A DNA stretch of 64,000 bases from Clostridia bacterium UC5.1-2E3. Lineage in GTDB: Bacteria; Bacillota; Clostridia; Lachnospirales; Lachnospiraceae. Location of the stretch: assembly GCA_001304875.1 (NCBI GenBank), contig BBZO01000002.1, positions 1 through 64,000 on the forward strand, given 5' to 3'. Of the stretch, positions 63,168-64,000 are shown one piece after another (positions within the stretch are counted from its first letter, which is position 1; each line of letters begins with the position of its first letter). A program made the translations under genes and the position numbers. The notes beneath the pieces are model-generated. The model had not been told where the DNA came from and ran no database searches. It worked only from the letters and a program-made list of their open reading frames with translations.

Positions 63168-63602
63168 ATGAAATTACAGCAGATTCATGCCAACGTGTGG
63201 ATCGGGGGACTGCTCATCATTCTGTCCGTCATCTTTTACATGATGGCGGGATCGTTCAGCAATCCCGATGCGGCCACCTGGCCCCATCTGATCCTTGTGT
63301 GCATCATCATTCTCTCCGCCATGCTGGTGGTGAACGGGTTAAAGCAGACGTTTAAAGCTGCGGAGCCGGGGATGATCCCGGCGGGGCTTTTAAAAGGGCC
63401 CGTGGTTTCCCTGGCCGCGGTGGTGGCCTACGGGATTTTAATGAACTTTACCGGATATTTTGTCTCTACGGCGGTATTTCTGCCTCTCGGCATGTTTGCG
63501 CTGGGACAGAGAGACTTAAGAGCGATTCTGGGCGTGACCGTGGGACTGGAAGTGTTTGTATATATTTTGTTTGTCACCCAGCTTCAGCTGAGGATGCCGT
63601 AG
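63168..63602 (+). CDS. Tripartite tricarboxylate transporter small permease TctB
   Basis: An intact 144-residue protein with four membrane helices, including IGGLLIILSVIFYMMAGSF and the PDAATWPHLILVCIIIL motif of TctB. Confidence 0.92.
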   Translation: MKLQQIHANVWIGGLLIILSVIFYMMAGSFSNPDAATWPHLILVCIIILSAMLVVNGLKQTFKAAEPGMIPAGLLKGPVVSLAAVVAYGILMNFTGYFVSTAVFLPLGMFALGQRDLRAILGVTVGLEVFVYILFVTQLQLRMP

Positions 63603-63622
63603 GAAACAGGAGGTGAGACGAA

Positions 63623-64000
63623 ATGATTCAGGAAATTTTAGCGAATTTTGCCTCCGTCCAGGTCTGGCTGGGCCTGGCGGTGGGAGTAATCGGCGGCATG
63701 GTGATCGGTGCGATGCCGGGTTTAAGCGGCGGTATGGCCATCGCCCTGCTGCTGCCGGTGACCTACTCCATGGAGCCGGTGGCGGCGCTGGTGATGCTGA
63801 TGGCCATCTACACGGCGGCCATGACAGGAGGTTCCATCTCGCGATTCTGCTTCACACGCCCGGCACACCGGCCAATGCGGCCACGGCCATTGAAGGATAT
63901 CCGCTGACGAAACAGGGCGCGGCCTGGAGGCTGTGGGCATGTCCATGCTTTCCTCCGGAATCGGCGGTCTGGCCAGCGCCATCGCTCTTCTGGTGATTGC
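63623..64000 (+). CDS. Tripartite tricarboxylate transporter large permease TctA (partial, frameshifted)
   Basis: N-terminal 126 or so residues of the 500-residue permease: GLAVGVIGGMVIGAMPGLSGGMAIALLLPVTYSM, then (repaired) AILLHTPGTPANAATAIEGYPLTKQGRGLEAVGMSM. Breaks near 63843 (GG to G) and 63918 (CC to C). It runs off the window end. Confidence 0.93.

Overview
This 64 kb window is a chromosomal segment from a fairly GC-rich, spore-forming clostridium, most likely Lachnospiraceae of the Enterocloster/Lachnoclostridium kind. The inference rests on the mix of genes: a YlmC/YmxH-type sporulation protein, a SleB-type cortex hydrolase, a CD1871A-like mini-protein, DUF1537 kinase, TRAP and TctABC carboxylate transporters, strong GGAGG ribosome sites and sigma-A promoters. 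No rRNA, tRNA, insertion sequence, prophage or CRISPR array was recognised.

Layout. 0-9.6 kb: housekeeping genes (coaX and coaBC divergent, an esterase, prfC, yqeY, a PepV-like dipeptidase, an FAD lipoprotein, ylmC, nrdR, yqeG). 9.6-14.3 kb: aroE-aroK-efp, a cell-wall amidase, argS. 14.3-21.9 kb: SWIM/SNF2 helicase, YtcJ-type amidohydrolase, a CXXC mini-protein with a polyferredoxin membrane protein, AIM24-like protein, Dus. 22-29 kb: two neighbouring units, each preceded by a Pho-box-like 11-bp direct repeat: an NptA-type Na/Pi transporter, then a Fe3+/aminoethylphosphonate-class ABC importer followed by a beta-CASP-like metallo-hydrolase. 29-32.4 kb: aroF-tyrA-aroA on the minus strand from a consensus promoter. 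32.6-34.7 kb: an EF-G paralogue.

34.8-48.8 kb is the most interesting region: a bacterial microcompartment (BMC) locus with no recognisable signature enzyme. It runs cupin, four-carbon acid-sugar kinase, Asp/Glu-racemase-superfamily protein, TRAP importer (DctP-Q-M), FadR-type GntR regulator, beta-keto-acid cleavage enzyme (BKACE), a class II aldolase-fold protein whose metal ligands are all replaced and which ends in an encapsulation-type helix, a PduP/EutE-type aldehyde dehydrogenase, two BMC-H shell proteins, PduL, an EutN/CcmL vertex protein, a CoA-disulfide-reductase-like flavoprotein and an iron alcohol dehydrogenase. The back half is the usual metabolosome core: aldehyde to acyl-CoA to acyl-phosphate, with NADH recycled by the alcohol dehydrogenase. 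The front half (import, kinase, racemase-like protein, BKACE, dead-looking aldolase) is what is new. Long inverted repeats and a perfect 25-bp palindrome at 36.7-36.8 kb are likely operators.

49-58 kb: MATE exporter, Rpn-type nuclease, tyrosine phosphatase, three tandem 55-bp hairpin repeats, ilvN-ilvC, LysR divergent from leuC-leuD, YbaK deacylase. 58-64 kb: SleB-like hydrolase, YhcH-like protein, pckA, an HD protein and a TctCBA tricarboxylate transporter cut off by the window end.

Quality warning: about 60 single-base indels (nearly all losses from a short run, often GG, CC, GGG or AAA) break more than half of the genes, about one per kilobase. In each case one added or removed base restores a family-typical protein, so I annotate whole genes spanning the breaks. 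They look like consensus errors, not pseudogenes.
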